From contig NZ_AP019654.1 in assembly GCF_009938205.1 (NCBI RefSeq), forward strand, positions 3,128,540 through 3,192,539: 64,000 nt of DNA. Direction: 5' to 3'. Positions 19,881-29,724 of this stretch are shown here, piece after piece (the first letter of the stretch is position 1; each line of letters starts with the position of its first letter). This DNA comes from Vibrio panuliri. Lineage in GTDB: Bacteria; Pseudomonadota; Gammaproteobacteria; Enterobacterales; Vibrionaceae. Below the pieces are notes generated by a model. It did no database searches, was not told the DNA's origin, and worked only from the letters and a program-made list of their open reading frames with translations. The translations under genes and the position numbers were made by a program.

Positions 19881-21896
19881 TTATTTCTTAAACATCGCTC
19901 TAAGGTTCGCGATATGTGCCTGCCCTTTAGCCATACGCTCTTCTTGGGTAACCGGCTTTTTGGTTTGCTCCCATTCCACATCATCAAATGGCAGCTCATC
20001 TAGGAAACGACTTTGGGTTGGTTTAAGCAACTCACCAAACTGACGACGCTCACGACACATCGTAAAAGTTAACTCTTTCTGCGCACGAGTAATTCCCACG
20101 TACATCAGACGGCGCTCTTCTTCAACATTGTCTTCATCAATACTGGTTTGATGCGGCAAGATCCCTTCTTCGGTACCAATAAGGTAAACGTACGGAAACT
20201 CCAAACCTTTTGATGCATGCAACGTCATCAACTGCACAGCATCGCTGTCGTCGTCCTCTTCACCTCGCTCCATCATGTCGCGTAGTGTGAGTCGCTGCAC
20301 CACCTCTCGCAAGGTCTTCTCTTCCTGGTCATAGTTGTCTCCTTCAAGATCAGAAACAATCCAAGAGTAAAGGTCGGAGACATTCTTCATCCGCATCTCG
20401 GCCGCTTTCGGGCTAGCTGATGTTTCGTACAACCAATCTTCATAATGAATGTCACGCACTAACGAGCGCACCGCTTCAACCGTGTCGCCACGCTCAGCTT
20501 GATCTGCAATTGCCACTAACCAAGTAGTAAAACGACGAAGATTTTCTAAACCTCGACCAGAGAGATGTTGCTCTAAGCCCATTTCAAAGCTCGCCTCAAA
20601 CAAGCTCTTTCCGCGCATATTGGCGTAACTGCCGAGTTTTTCTAACGTAACAGGGCCAATCTCACGTTTCGGCGTATTCACAATACGCAAAAACGAGTTG
20701 TCATCGTCTGGGTTCACCAACACTTTTAAGTAGCCCATGATGTCTTTTATCTCAGCACGAGCAAAAAACGAGGTTCCACCTGAAAGTTTGTATGGTACGC
20801 GGTTTTGCATCAACGACTTTTCTATCAGACGCGACTGATGGTTACCACGATAGAGAATGGCGTAATCACGATAATCGGTACGGTTTAAAAATTTATGAGC
20901 GATAATTTCACCCGTCACCCGCTCCGCTTCATGATCTTCATTTTTTGCCATCAATACTTTGAGCTTCTCACCATCCGGAAGCTCTGAGAACAGAGACTTC
21001 TCATACACGTGAGGGTTGTTGGCAATCAGGATGTTGGCACAACGCAAAATGCGATTGGTAGAACGGTAGTTTTGCTCAAGTTTTATTAACTTGAGGCTCG
21101 GGTAATCCTCACCAAGCAGCACTAAGTTTTGTGGCTTTGCACCACGCCAAGAGTAGATCGACTGGTCATCATCACCTACCACGGTAAAGCGCGCTCGTTC
21201 ACCTACAAGCAAACGAACCAACTCATATTGGCTGGTGTTAGTATCTTGATATTCATCCACCAGCAAGTAGCGGATCTTGTTTTGCCATCGTTGACGAACT
21301 TCACTATTGCCACGCAATAGCAAAACCGGCATCAAAATTAAATCATCAAAATCGAGCGCGTTATAAGCTCGCATTTGCTTCTGGTACATCTCAAAGCAGA
21401 ACGCAAATAGCTGCTGTTGTTCACCTTGAGCTCGAGCCTTCGCTTCATCTGGTGACAACATGTCATTCTTCCAGTTTGAGATCGTACTCATTAGTTGACG
21501 AAGCAAGTCTTTGTCGCCATCTAGCTGTTTCTCAGTGAGGTCTTTCAACAGTGCGAGTTGGTCTTGATCATCAAACAGAGAAAAACCAGATTTTAAACCC
21601 AGATGCTTATGTTCACGTTTAATGATGTTAAGACCAAGCGTATGAAAAGTTGAGACCATCAAACCTTTCGACTCTTGCTTACCTAACGTTTGCCCCACGC
21701 GCTCTTTCATTTCGCGTGCCGCTTTATTGGTAAAGGTTACTGCAGCGATATTGCGGGCTTTATAGCCGCATTGCTGAACCAGATAAGCAATTTTGTTCGT
21801 GATTACACGTGTCTTACCTGAGCCGGCGCCTGCTAATACTAGGCACGGGCCTGACACATACTTAACCGCTTGGTCTTGTCCGGGGTTCAGCTTCAT
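19881..21896 (-). CDS. rep: ATP-dependent DNA helicase Rep
   Basis: 671 residues (E. coli 673). SF1A 3'-5' helicase that clears proteins from DNA ahead of the replisome. Motifs in order: Q motif LNPGQDQAV (3-11), Walker A AGAGSGKT (22-29), motif Ia [12 protein letters not shown], motif [12 protein letters not shown], motif [18 protein letters not shown], motif [14 protein letters not shown], motif [18 protein letters not shown], motif [16 protein letters not shown]. The 2A-type LNPGQ start and the length favour Rep over UvrD. Single gene, convergent with cytochrome c5. Confidence 0.96.
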   Translation of the reverse strand: MKLNPGQDQAVKYVSGPCLVLAGAGSGKTRVITNKIAYLVQQCGYKARNIAAVTFTNKAAREMKERVGQTLGKQESKGLMVSTFHTLGLNIIKREHKHLGLKSGFSLFDDQDQLALLKDLTEKQLDGDKDLLRQLMSTISNWKNDMLSPDEAKARAQGEQQQLFAFCFEMYQKQMRAYNALDFDDLILMPVLLLRGNSEVRQRWQNKIRYLLVDEYQDTNTSQYELVRLLVGERARFTVVGDDDQSIYSWRGAKPQNLVLLGEDYPSLKLIKLEQNYRSTNRILRCANILIANNPHVYEKSLFSELPDGEKLKVLMAKNEDHEAERVTGEIIAHKFLNRTDYRDYAILYRGNHQSRLIEKSLMQNRVPYKLSGGTSFFARAEIKDIMGYLKVLVNPDDDNSFLRIVNTPKREIGPVTLEKLGSYANMRGKSLFEASFEMGLEQHLSGRGLENLRRFTTWLVAIADQAERGDTVEAVRSLVRDIHYEDWLYETSASPKAAEMRMKNVSDLYSWIVSDLEGDNYDQEEKTLREVVQRLTLRDMMERGEEDDDSDAVQLMTLHASKGLEFPYVYLIGTEEGILPHQTSIDEDNVEEERRLMYVGITRAQKELTFTMCRERRQFGELLKPTQSRFLDELPFDDVEWEQTKKPVTQEERMAKGQAHIANLRAMFKK

Positions 21897-22048
21897 GGTG
21901 GTCTCATCCAGAAAAATTAATGGCGCCTATAATAATGGTGCAACACGACGATTGCTAATATTTAAGTCATAGGGTCAATGTGGGTAATTGCGATACTTCC
22001 ACCCTTAGCGAGTTGACAAGATTTTTACTTAATAAGTGCAATACTTTA

Positions 22049-22098
22049 TTGAACTTTTGGCGGCAAACTAGTCTATAATGAATGAACGTTCATTCATT
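22049..22098 (+). promoter_or_regulatory. vexR promoter overlapped by a perfect operator palindrome
   Basis: 22077-22098 is a perfect 22-nt palindrome, arms AATGAATGAAC and GTTCATTCATT. It begins within TATAAT (22074-22079), the likely -10 box; TTGAAC at 22049-22054 is a possible -35 with a long 19-nt spacer. A palindrome of this type directly before a TetR-family gene is a typical operator for that regulator, so VexR probably acts here on its own operon. Confidence 0.75.
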
Positions 22099-22109
22099 GG
22101 CGGTTTAAA

Positions 22110-22694
22110 TTGAATATCAATAAACCTAGTGTAGATAAAAGACAGCAAATACTCGAAGCCGCAGAAACTGTCATTGCGGAATCAGGATTTCATGGCTTAT
22201 CAATGCAGAAAGTCGCTAAACAAGCTAGCGTCGCTGCAGGCACTATCTACTGTTACTTTTCTGATAAAGAGCACCTTCTTGCTGAGGTTCGCCTTAACGT
22301 CACTCAACGAATCGCTGACGCGGTTCAGGCTGGTATCGAAGGCGATGAACCTCTGAAAGATCGTTACCGAATTATGTGGTTAAACACTTGGAACTTAGCG
22401 CTATCAAACAAAAACGCGCTTAGCAACCAAGTGCAATATGATTCGCTCCCTTGCAATACCGATATCGAAATTCGTGCGCAAGAGAGACAAAAATTTCATC
22501 AAGTACATAAGTTATTCGAAGACGGCAAAGCACAAGGTTTGTTTAAACCAATTGCCAATGAAGTTTTGTCAGGTTTGACATTTGAGGCGTGTGTAGCACT
22601 TGCTCGTAAACATGCGTGGGGGTTTTACCAATTGGATGATGACGCTATTGAAGCCGCCATCAATGCCAGCTGGGACGCAGTAATTAATCACTAA
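22110..22694 (+). CDS. vexR: TetR-family regulator of the downstream RND pump
   Basis: 194 residues, starting at TTG 22110. N-terminal TetR helix-turn-helix: RQQILEAAETVIAESGFHGLSMQKVAKQASVAAGTIYCYF, spread over residues 10-51, with the GTIYCYF recognition helix. The C-terminal ligand-binding half is all-helical. It opens a three-gene operon (18 nt to the next gene). Position, order between rep and vexAB, and pump similarity match V. cholerae vexR. The palindrome in front suggests autoregulation; in V. cholerae VexR has been described as controlling vexRAB, sign here not readable. Confidence 0.85.
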   Translation: MNINKPSVDKRQQILEAAETVIAESGFHGLSMQKVAKQASVAAGTIYCYFSDKEHLLAEVRLNVTQRIADAVQAGIEGDEPLKDRYRIMWLNTWNLALSNKNALSNQVQYDSLPCNTDIEIRAQERQKFHQVHKLFEDGKAQGLFKPIANEVLSGLTFEACVALARKHAWGFYQLDDDAIEAAINASWDAVINH

Positions 22695-22712
22695 CTTGGA
22701 GTTCTAATAAGA

Positions 22713-23819
22713 ATGAAAAAGTGGACTTTCTTCATGATTGTCATCGCCTTGCTACTGTTTGGTAGCGTGATCGGTTTCAATCTATTCAAACAGCAGAAAA
22801 TCGCTGAGTATCTCGCCAACCGACCAGAGCCGGAGTTTCCGGTCACGGTAACCGAAGTACAACCGGTTGATTGGGTACCGGTTATTGAAGCGATCGGTTT
22901 TATTGAACCTAACCAAGGGGTCACCGTTGCGAACGAAACTAGTGGTGTGATCGACAGCATCAGTTTCGAGTCCGGAACTCAGGTTGAAGAAGGTCAACCA
23001 CTGGTCAACTTAGACTCGGAAGTAGAGAAAGCCAATCTAAAGAGTGCACAAGCGAAACTGCCAGCCGCGCAAGCAAAATATAAACGCTACCAAGGGCTGT
23101 ATAAAAAAGGCTCTATTTCGAAAGAAGCTTATGATGAAGCAGGCGCTAACTACTTCTCATTGCAAGCCGAAATAGAGAGCTTAAAAGCATCGATTGATCG
23201 ACGTGAAATCAAAGCACCATTTGCAGGTGTGGTGGGTATTCGTAACGTTTACCTAGGTCAATACTTGCAAGCAGGTACAGATATCGTTCGTTTAGAAGAT
23301 ACCACCGTAATGCGTCTACGCTTTACTGTACCGCAAACCGATATCTCTCGTATCCAGCTCAAGCAAGAAGTTGAAATCTTTGTCGATGCTTATCCTGAAA
23401 CACCTTTCATGGGGTCTATTTCAGCTATTGAGCCAGCAGTCAATGTGCAAAGTGGTCTGATCCAAGTGCAAGCTGATATTCCAAACAGCGACGGAAAACT
23501 TCGCAGCGGTATGTTTGCCCGCGCTAACATCGTTCTACCTAAACTTTCTGATCAAGTCACGCTGCCACAAACAGCAATCACCTATACGCTTTATGGCGAC
23601 AACGTCTACATCGTGACCGAAGAAGATGGCGCAAAACGTGTTCAACAGCACGTGGTTAAAGTCGGTGAACGCGTAGCGGATATTGCCCATATCCTCGATG
23701 GCGTAAAACCGGGTGACGTGGTGGTGACCACAGGTCAAGTCCGCCTAAGTAATGGTGCTAAAGTTCGCGTTGTTGAAAGCGATGCAACGACACCACCTGC
23801 TGAAACACCAATGCTGTAA
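22713..23819 (+). CDS. vexA: RND efflux membrane-fusion protein
   Basis: 368 residues; periplasmic adaptor of a tripartite efflux pump. One N-terminal membrane segment (about 4-22), a barrel-sandwich half (NQGVTVANETSGVIDSI), a short coiled-coil hairpin (about 100-155, QAKYKRYQGLYKKGSISKEAYDEA region), the second half (REIKAPFAGVVGIRNVYLGQ), then the beta-barrel domain and membrane-proximal domain. It links the inner-membrane pump VexB with an outer-membrane channel that is not encoded here (TolC elsewhere in the genome). 11 nt before vexB. Confidence 0.9.
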   Translation: MKKWTFFMIVIALLLFGSVIGFNLFKQQKIAEYLANRPEPEFPVTVTEVQPVDWVPVIEAIGFIEPNQGVTVANETSGVIDSISFESGTQVEEGQPLVNLDSEVEKANLKSAQAKLPAAQAKYKRYQGLYKKGSISKEAYDEAGANYFSLQAEIESLKASIDRREIKAPFAGVVGIRNVYLGQYLQAGTDIVRLEDTTVMRLRFTVPQTDISRIQLKQEVEIFVDAYPETPFMGSISAIEPAVNVQSGLIQVQADIPNSDGKLRSGMFARANIVLPKLSDQVTLPQTAITYTLYGDNVYIVTEEDGAKRVQQHVVKVGERVADIAHILDGVKPGDVVVTTGQVRLSNGAKVRVVESDATTPPAETPML

Positions 23820-23830
23820 TTGGAGGATTC

Positions 23831-26800
23831 ATGCGCTTTACTGATGTTTTTATTAAACGTCCAGTTTTAGCGGTATCGATCAGCTTTTTGATTGCGTTGC
23901 TTGGTCTACAAGCCGTATTCAAAATGCAGGTTCGCGAATACCCTGAAATGACGAACACAGTAGTGACGGTTTCCACCAGTTACTACGGTGCCAGTGCCGA
24001 CCTTATCCAAGGCTTTATTACACAGCCTTTGGAGCAAGCCGTCGCACAGGCTGACAATATCGACTATATGACTTCTCAATCCGTATTGGGTAAATCAACC
24101 ATTACGGTCAATATGAAGCTCAATACCGATCCTAATGCCGCTCTATCGGATATTTTGGCGAAAACTAACTCGGTTCGTTCCCAATTACCGAAAGAAGCAG
24201 AAGATCCAACGGTAACTATGTCGACCGGCTCAACGACTGCGGTGCTGTATATCGGTTTCACCAGTGACGAGCTCTCTTCAAGCCAGATTACGGACTATCT
24301 AGAACGTGTAATCAACCCGCAGTTGTTTACTGTTAACGGCGTTTCGAAAGTCGACCTTTATGGTGGTATGAAATACGCCCTGCGCATCTGGCTAGATCCT
24401 GCCAAGATGGCGGCGATTAAGATGACGGCAACTGACGTGATGAACGTCCTAAATGCCAACAACTATCAGTCGGCAACGGGTCAGGCTATTGGTGAGTTTG
24501 TTCTCTACAACGGTAGTGCAGATACCCAAGTATCCAACGTCGATGAGTTATCGAATCTTGTCGTGAAATCGGATGATGGTGAAGTGATTCGCCTTGGCGA
24601 TATCGCTAAAGTCACACTAGCGAAAAGTCACGATATCTACCGTGCAAGTGCGAATGGACAAGAGGCCGTAGTAGCGGCTATCAACGCGGCACCTAGTGCA
24701 AACCCAATCAACATTGCTGCGGATGTGTTAGAGCTACTGCCACAACTTGAACGCAACCTCCCTAGCACCATCAAAATGAACGTGATGTATGACTCGACCA
24801 TCGCAATTAATGAGTCGATTCATGAAGTTGTAAAAACCATCGTTGAAGCGGCAGTCATCGTACTGGTGGTCATTACTCTGTTCCTAGGTTCTTTCCGTGC
24901 GGTAATTATCCCAATCGTCACCATTCCACTCTCACTGATTGGTGTGGCGATGGTGATGCAGGCAATGGGCTTCTCTTGGAACTTGATGACACTACTGGCA
25001 ATGGTTCTCGCCATCGGTCTGGTGGTGGATGACGCGATCGTAGTACTGGAGAACGTTGACCGTCACATCAAACTCGGTGAATCACCGTTTCGCGCTGCGA
25101 TTATCGGTACTCGCGAAATTGCGGTACCCGTTATTGCGATGACACTAACACTGGGTGCGGTGTACGCGCCGATCGCTCTGATGGGGGGTATCACTGGCTC
25201 ACTGTTTAAAGAGTTCGCTCTAACGCTCGCCGGTTCGGTATTCGTGTCCGGTATCGTGGCACTGACACTGTCGCCAATGATGTGTTCAAAAATGCTTAAA
25301 GCGAATGAAGAGCCAAGCAAGTTTGAACAAAAAGTGCATCATGTTCTTGATGGCATGACCAATCGCTACGCGAAAATGCTCAAAGCAGTCATGGACCACC
25401 GTCCTGTCGTTCTCGCTTTCGCAGTGATCGTATTTGCCACACTACCAGTGCTGTTTAAGTTTATCCCAAGTGAGCTGGCGCCTTCTGAAGATAAAGGCGT
25501 CGTGATGTTGATGGGTACTGCCCCATCGAATGCAAACTTGGATTACATGCAAAACACCATGAACGACGTAAACAAGATCTTGTCTGATCAGCCAGAAGTG
25601 GCGTTTGCGCAGGTGTTTACAGGTGTGCCGAACTCAAACCAAGCGTTTGGTATTGCTTCGATGGTGCCTTGGAGTGAGCGTGATACTAGCCAAGCTGAGG
25701 TAACGAATCGCGTGGGTGGTTTGGTTGCTAACGTGCCAGGTATGGCAGTAACAGCCTTCCAGATGCCAGAACTACCAGGGGCAGGCTCAGGTCTACCAAT
25801 CCAGTTTGTCATCACCACACCAAATGCGTTTGAGAGCCTATTTACGATTGCCACTGAGGTGCTGACGCAAGTGAAGTCTAACCCGATGTTTGTCTACTCG
25901 GATCTGGATCTGAACTACGATTCAGCAACGATGAAAATCAATATCGATAAAGACAAGGCTGGTGCTTACGGCGTGACGATGCAAGACATTGGTATCACGT
26001 TAAGTACCATGATGGCCGATGGTTACGTTAACCGCATCGATCTAAATGGTCGTTCGTACGAAGTTATTCCTCAGGTTGAGCGTAAATGGCGCTTAAACCC
26101 AGAATCAATGAATAACTACTACGTACGCGCAGCCGATGGTAAAGCGGTGCCTCTTGGTAGCCTAATTACCATTGATGTGGTTGCTGAGCCTCGCTCACTA
26201 CCACACTTCAACCAGCTAAACTCAGCCACCGTTGGTGCCGTACCCGCACCGGGCACGGCTATGGGTGATGCGATTACTTGGTTTGAAGATGTCGCTGCCG
26301 ATACCCTACCAAGTGGTTATAACCACGATTACATGGGTGAGGCTCGCCAATACGTAACAGAAGGTAGCGCACTCTACGCTACATTCGGCCTCGCTTTGGC
26401 TATCATCTTCTTGGTTCTTGCGATTCAGTTTGAATCAGTCAAAGACCCAATCGTAATCATGGTGTCGGTACCGCTGGCGATCTGTGGTGCATTGATTGCT
26501 CTGGCTTGGGGCGCGGCAACGATGAACATCTACTCGCAGGTCGGTCTGATCACGCTGGTTGGTCTTATCACCAAACACGGTATCTTGATTTGTGAGGTAG
26601 CCAAAGAAGAGCAGCTACACAACAAACTCAGCAAAATGGATGCGGTGATGGAAGCGGCAAAAGTGCGTCTACGCCCTATCCTAATGACGACTGCGGCAAT
26701 GATTGCTGGTCTAATCCCGTTGATGTACGCCACTGGTGCAGGTGCGGCGCAGCGCTTTAGTATCGGTATCGTAATCGTGGCAGGTCTTGCCATTGGTACG

Positions 26801-26953
26801 CTGTTTACACTGTTTGTACTACCTGTGATTTACAGCTACCTAGCAGAGAAACACAAACCACTGCCTGTGTTTGTTGAAGATAAAGACTTAGAAAAGTTAG
26901 CCAGAGTTGACGAAGCTAAAGCGGCTTGTCGTGAGCTCGCCAAGAAAAGCTAA
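23831..26953 (+). CDS. vexB: RND multidrug/bile efflux pump
   Basis: 1040 residues, full RND length. Twelve membrane helices in two halves with two large periplasmic loops; N-terminal MRFTDVFIKRPVLAVS. Proton-relay aspartates in VVDDAIVVLENV near residue 405; second-half helix motif TTAAMIAGLIPLM near 960. The family pattern and position match V. cholerae VexB (VexAB exports bile salts and detergents). Strong terminator after it. No outer-membrane component follows, which is usual for Vibrio pumps using TolC. Confidence 0.93.
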   Translation: MRFTDVFIKRPVLAVSISFLIALLGLQAVFKMQVREYPEMTNTVVTVSTSYYGASADLIQGFITQPLEQAVAQADNIDYMTSQSVLGKSTITVNMKLNTDPNAALSDILAKTNSVRSQLPKEAEDPTVTMSTGSTTAVLYIGFTSDELSSSQITDYLERVINPQLFTVNGVSKVDLYGGMKYALRIWLDPAKMAAIKMTATDVMNVLNANNYQSATGQAIGEFVLYNGSADTQVSNVDELSNLVVKSDDGEVIRLGDIAKVTLAKSHDIYRASANGQEAVVAAINAAPSANPINIAADVLELLPQLERNLPSTIKMNVMYDSTIAINESIHEVVKTIVEAAVIVLVVITLFLGSFRAVIIPIVTIPLSLIGVAMVMQAMGFSWNLMTLLAMVLAIGLVVDDAIVVLENVDRHIKLGESPFRAAIIGTREIAVPVIAMTLTLGAVYAPIALMGGITGSLFKEFALTLAGSVFVSGIVALTLSPMMCSKMLKANEEPSKFEQKVHHVLDGMTNRYAKMLKAVMDHRPVVLAFAVIVFATLPVLFKFIPSELAPSEDKGVVMLMGTAPSNANLDYMQNTMNDVNKILSDQPEVAFAQVFTGVPNSNQAFGIASMVPWSERDTSQAEVTNRVGGLVANVPGMAVTAFQMPELPGAGSGLPIQFVITTPNAFESLFTIATEVLTQVKSNPMFVYSDLDLNYDSATMKINIDKDKAGAYGVTMQDIGITLSTMMADGYVNRIDLNGRSYEVIPQVERKWRLNPESMNNYYVRAADGKAVPLGSLITIDVVAEPRSLPHFNQLNSATVGAVPAPGTAMGDAITWFEDVAADTLPSGYNHDYMGEARQYVTEGSALYATFGLALAIIFLVLAIQFESVKDPIVIMVSVPLAICGALIALAWGAATMNIYSQVGLITLVGLITKHGILICEVAKEEQLHNKLSKMDAVMEAAKVRLRPILMTTAAMIAGLIPLMYATGAGAAQRFSIGIVIVAGLAIGTLFTLFVLPVIYSYLAEKHKPLPVFVEDKDLEKLARVDEAKAACRELAKKS

Positions 26954-26979
26954 TCTCTAGTCGCGCAACTACTCACTTC

Positions 26980-27006
26980 AAAAGGTCACCTCGGTGACCT
27001 TTTTTA
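26980..27006 (+). terminator. Terminator of vexRAB
   Basis: AGGTCACC/GGTGACCT stem with loop TC and T run, 27 nt after the vexB stop. Confidence 0.93.
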
Positions 27007-27120
27007 TGGCGTCACAATGATGATAAGCCAAGCGCAAAAGTCGCTTTTTTGCCCTACAACTAGCGACATTTGCGTATCAATTACATAAAATGACGCCAAA
27101 GATACAGGAGTGTTAACACC

Positions 27121-27372
27121 ATGTTTGACCCAAAGAAATTAGAGCAAATCGCTAAACAGATTCATGAGTCAATGCCGCAGCCAGTGAAAGACCTAGGTGC
27201 AGACGTTGACCAAAAAGTTCGCCAAGTAATTCAAGGTCAGCTTAACAAGCTAGACGTAGTAAGCCGCGAAGAGTTTGATGTACAAACTCAAGTACTTCTA
27301 CGTACTCGCCAAAAACTTACCGAAATGGAAAAGAAACTGGCGGATCTAGAAGCGAAGCTTGCGGACAAATAA
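27121..27372 (+). CDS. ubiK: Ubiquinone biosynthesis accessory factor UbiK
   Basis: 83 residues (formerly YqiC, BMFP family). Begins [19 protein letters not shown], followed by an amphipathic helix and a C-terminal coiled coil ([20 protein letters not shown], about 58-77) through which it trimerises and binds UbiJ. Needed for aerobic ubiquinone synthesis by the Ubi metabolon; its partner genes ubiJ, ubiB and ubiE lie in this same window at 44-47 kb. Ribosome-binding AGGAG at 27105-27109; own terminator. Confidence 0.95.
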   Translation: MFDPKKLEQIAKQIHESMPQPVKDLGADVDQKVRQVIQGQLNKLDVVSREEFDVQTQVLLRTRQKLTEMEKKLADLEAKLADK

Positions 27373-27388
27373 GCGAGAAAAGCTGATG

Positions 27389-27419
27389 AAGGTTGATGTG
27401 AAAGCATCAACCTTTTTTA
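27389..27419 (+). terminator. Terminator of ubiK
   Basis: AAGGTTGATG/CATCAACCTT stem, 6-nt loop, T run. Confidence 0.92.
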
Positions 27420-27461
27420 TTGGCTCTTTTCCTTAATTATCCTTAAGAGCCCACTCTATTT

Positions 27462-27561
27462 CGTCATCCTCAAGAGCGAGGGACGAGCGAGTTGGGGATC
27501 TCATTCCCTCCCCAAAAAAGCAGATTCCCTACTCCCTTCGGTCTAGGGAATGACAAGGTTT
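27462..27561. repeat. 100-bp repeat, copy 1
   Basis: 100 nt that recur at 27653-27752 with two substitutions (CCCC versus CCAA before an A run). Its two ends are related as imperfect inverted repeats: CGTCATCCTCAAG...GGGGATCT on one side and, read on the minus strand, GTCATTCCCTAG...GGGAATCTGC on the other. The layout is that of a dispersed palindromic intergenic element. Confidence 0.9.
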
Positions 27562-27652
27562 GGCTTGCGTATAGCCACCACCTCATGATTACTTCCTGCC
27601 AAAAACTAACGACTAAACTCCATTGCCGTTCTCCTCAAGCGCTCGCTATACC

Positions 27653-27752
27653 CGTCATCCTCAAGAGCGAGGGACGAGCGAGTTGGGGATCTCATTCCCT
27701 CCAAAAAAAAGCAGATTCCCTACTCCCTTCGGTCTAGGGAATGACAAGGTTT
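27653..27752. repeat. 100-bp repeat, copy 2
   Basis: Same orientation as copy 1, 91 nt downstream of it. Short frames that cross these copies (27492-27814) are artefacts of the repeat. Confidence 0.9.
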
Positions 27753-27793
27753 TAGAAGCGGCAAAAATGGATAATAAAAACGACCAAACAAAT

Positions 27794-27825
27794 AAAAAGG
27801 CTTACCCCAAATAGAGTAAGCCTTT
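27794..27825 (-). terminator. Terminator on the minus strand downstream of ilvC
   Basis: Minus strand AAAGGCTTAC/GTAAGCCTTT stem, 10-nt loop, T run. It lies 270 nt beyond the ilvC stop with no gene in between. Confidence 0.8.
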
Positions 27826-27829
27826 CGAT

Positions 27830-28094
27830 TAATGTTGTGTCTGTACTTTGTATTTTTCGACTCTGTCTAACAGAGCTCTTTAAAGCTAGTACAAATAAAG
27901 CCATCCCGCAGGAAGAAACCTTCTAATCCCTCATTTCAACGCGACAGTACTCAGCTCACGAAGGAAACCGTTCAGATCTCGCAGGGATAGGGCGATAAAT
28001 TCTAGGATGATGCGCACATCAGATAGCTAAGATTTATTTCAAAGCTATAGCGCTTAAATTCCCAACAAAGAGGTTAAGCTCTAGAGCAAAGAAA
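27830..28094 (-). other. Long ilvC 3' untranslated region
   Basis: 265 nt between the ilvC stop and the first clear terminator, with no ORF. On the minus strand it includes a CTCTGT-TAG-ACAGAG hairpin (27864-27878) about 40 nt before the terminator stem. This could be the body of a 3'-UTR-derived small RNA, but that is only a suggestion from layout. Confidence 0.35.
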
Positions 28095-29579
28095 TTAGCC
28101 GCCCACGGCGATATGCTTCATATCCGTCATATACCCACGCAGCTCTTCACCGATGTACTCAACTGGGTGGTTACGAATCGCTTCGTTTACTTCAATTAGA
28201 CGCTGGTTATCAACTTGGTTTGATTCAACTTGCAGACCTTTACCAATAACATCTGTGTTTACTGATGGCATAAACTTCTCACGCAGTAGCGGTGTTGCTA
28301 CATTAGCGAACAGGTAGTTACCGTATTCTGCTGTATCTGAGATTACTACGTTCATTTCGTATAGACGCTTACGTGCTACTGTGTTCGCAATTAGCGGTAG
28401 TTCGTGTAGTGATTCGTAGTATGCTGACTCATCGATGATGCCTGATGCTGTCATCGCTTCAAATGCCAGTTCTACCCCGGCACGAACCATAGCGATCATT
28501 AGAATACCGTTATCGAAGTATTCTTGCTCGCTGATTTGAACGTCAGTCGATGGGTAGTTTTCAAATGCGGTTTCACCCGTTTCTGCACGCCAGCCTAGTA
28601 GATTCACGTCATCATTTGCCCAGTCAGCCATCATAGTGCTTGAGAACTCACCTTGAATGATGTCATCCATATGCTTGTTGTATAGCGGACGCATCAGATC
28701 TTTTAGCTCTTCTGATAGGTCAAATGCTTTAATTTTGGCTGGGTTTGATAGGCGGTCCATCATGTGGGTGATACCACCAAACTTCAGTGCTTCTGTGATG
28801 GTTTCCCAACCATATTGCAGCAGTTTACCTGCGTAACCTGGGTCAACACCTTCCGCAACCATCTTCTCGTAACACACGATAGAACCCGCTTGCAGCATGC
28901 CGCATAGAATGGTTTGCTCACCCATTAGGTCCGATTTTACTTCCGCAACAAATGAAGACTCTAGACAACCTGCGCGGTGACCGCCTGTTGCCGCTGCCCA
29001 TGCTTTAGCAATATCCCAACCTTCACCTTTTGGATCGTTCTCTGGGTGAACAGCGATTAGTGTTGGTACACCAAAGCCACGTTTGTATTCTTCACGTACT
29101 TCGGTACCTGGACACTTAGGCGCGACCATCACGACTGTTAGGTCTTTACGGATTTGCATGCCTTCTTCAACGATGTTGAAGCCGTGTGAATAGCCTAGTG
29201 CTGCGCCTTGCTTCATCAACGGCATTACGGTTTCAACTACATTGGTATGCTGCTTATCTGGCGTGAGGTTTACGACCAGATCCGCTTGAGGAATTAGGGT
29301 TTCGTAACTGCCTACTTCAAAACCATTCTCTTTAGCATTTTTATAAGATTGGCGCTGTTCATCAATCGCAGCTTGGCGAAGAGCGTATGCGACATCTAAA
29401 CCAGAATCGCGCATATTCAGGCCTTGGTTAAGACCTTGAGCACCACAGCCAACAATGACCACTTTCTTCCCTTTCAGGTAGTCAGCTTCGGTTGCAAACT
29501 CACTTCGATCCATAAAACGACAACGACCTAGTTGGTCCAATTGCTCACGCAAGTTTAGGGTATTGAAATAGTTAGCCAT
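28095..29579 (-). CDS. ilvC: Ketol-acid reductoisomerase
   Basis: 494 residues, the long class II form (E. coli 491). Converts 2-acetolactate or 2-aceto-2-hydroxybutyrate to the dihydroxy acids of valine and isoleucine synthesis, using NADPH and Mg2+. NADPH fold [12 protein letters not shown] near residues 45-56; ALRQ with specificity residues follows; catalytic/metal residues in [18 protein letters not shown] and in the duplicated C-terminal knotted domain ([17 protein letters not shown]). The ORF extends to 29657, but AAGGAG precedes ATG 29579, and [11 protein letters not shown] is the family start. Divergent from its regulator ilvY. Confidence 0.97.
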   Translation of the reverse strand: MANYFNTLNLREQLDQLGRCRFMDRSEFATEADYLKGKKVVIVGCGAQGLNQGLNMRDSGLDVAYALRQAAIDEQRQSYKNAKENGFEVGSYETLIPQADLVVNLTPDKQHTNVVETVMPLMKQGAALGYSHGFNIVEEGMQIRKDLTVVMVAPKCPGTEVREEYKRGFGVPTLIAVHPENDPKGEGWDIAKAWAAATGGHRAGCLESSFVAEVKSDLMGEQTILCGMLQAGSIVCYEKMVAEGVDPGYAGKLLQYGWETITEALKFGGITHMMDRLSNPAKIKAFDLSEELKDLMRPLYNKHMDDIIQGEFSSTMMADWANDDVNLLGWRAETGETAFENYPSTDVQISEQEYFDNGILMIAMVRAGVELAFEAMTASGIIDESAYYESLHELPLIANTVARKRLYEMNVVISDTAEYGNYLFANVATPLLREKFMPSVNTDVIGKGLQVESNQVDNQRLIEVNEAIRNHPVEYIGEELRGYMTDMKHIAVGG

Positions 29580-29692
29580 TGTGGGCTCTCCTTTAAGAAT
29601 TTTGTCCATTGGGTCGGTAATATTGATTACCGAATAACCTGATACTAAAACAGACATTAGGTTGCTTAAAGTGATATATTCACAATTAGTTA

Positions 29693-29707
29693 TTGCAATT
29701 TATGCAA
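29693..29707. promoter_or_regulatory. Candidate IlvY operator
   Basis: TTGC-N7-GCAA palindrome (TTGCAATTTATGCAA) in the ilvC-ilvY divergent region, 18 nt before the ilvY start. LysR regulators bind T-N11-A dyads; IlvY acts at such sites between ilvY and ilvC with acetolactate as inducer. Assignment rests on position and shape. Confidence 0.5.
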
Positions 29708-29724
29708 CATGGATGTGACAAACG

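Noticed and set aside
27492..27814. Two ORFs sharing a repeated peptide (SFPPQKSRFPTPFGLGNDKV and the like)
   Set aside because: The repeated peptide comes from the 100-bp DNA repeat; no start signals, so artefacts of the element.
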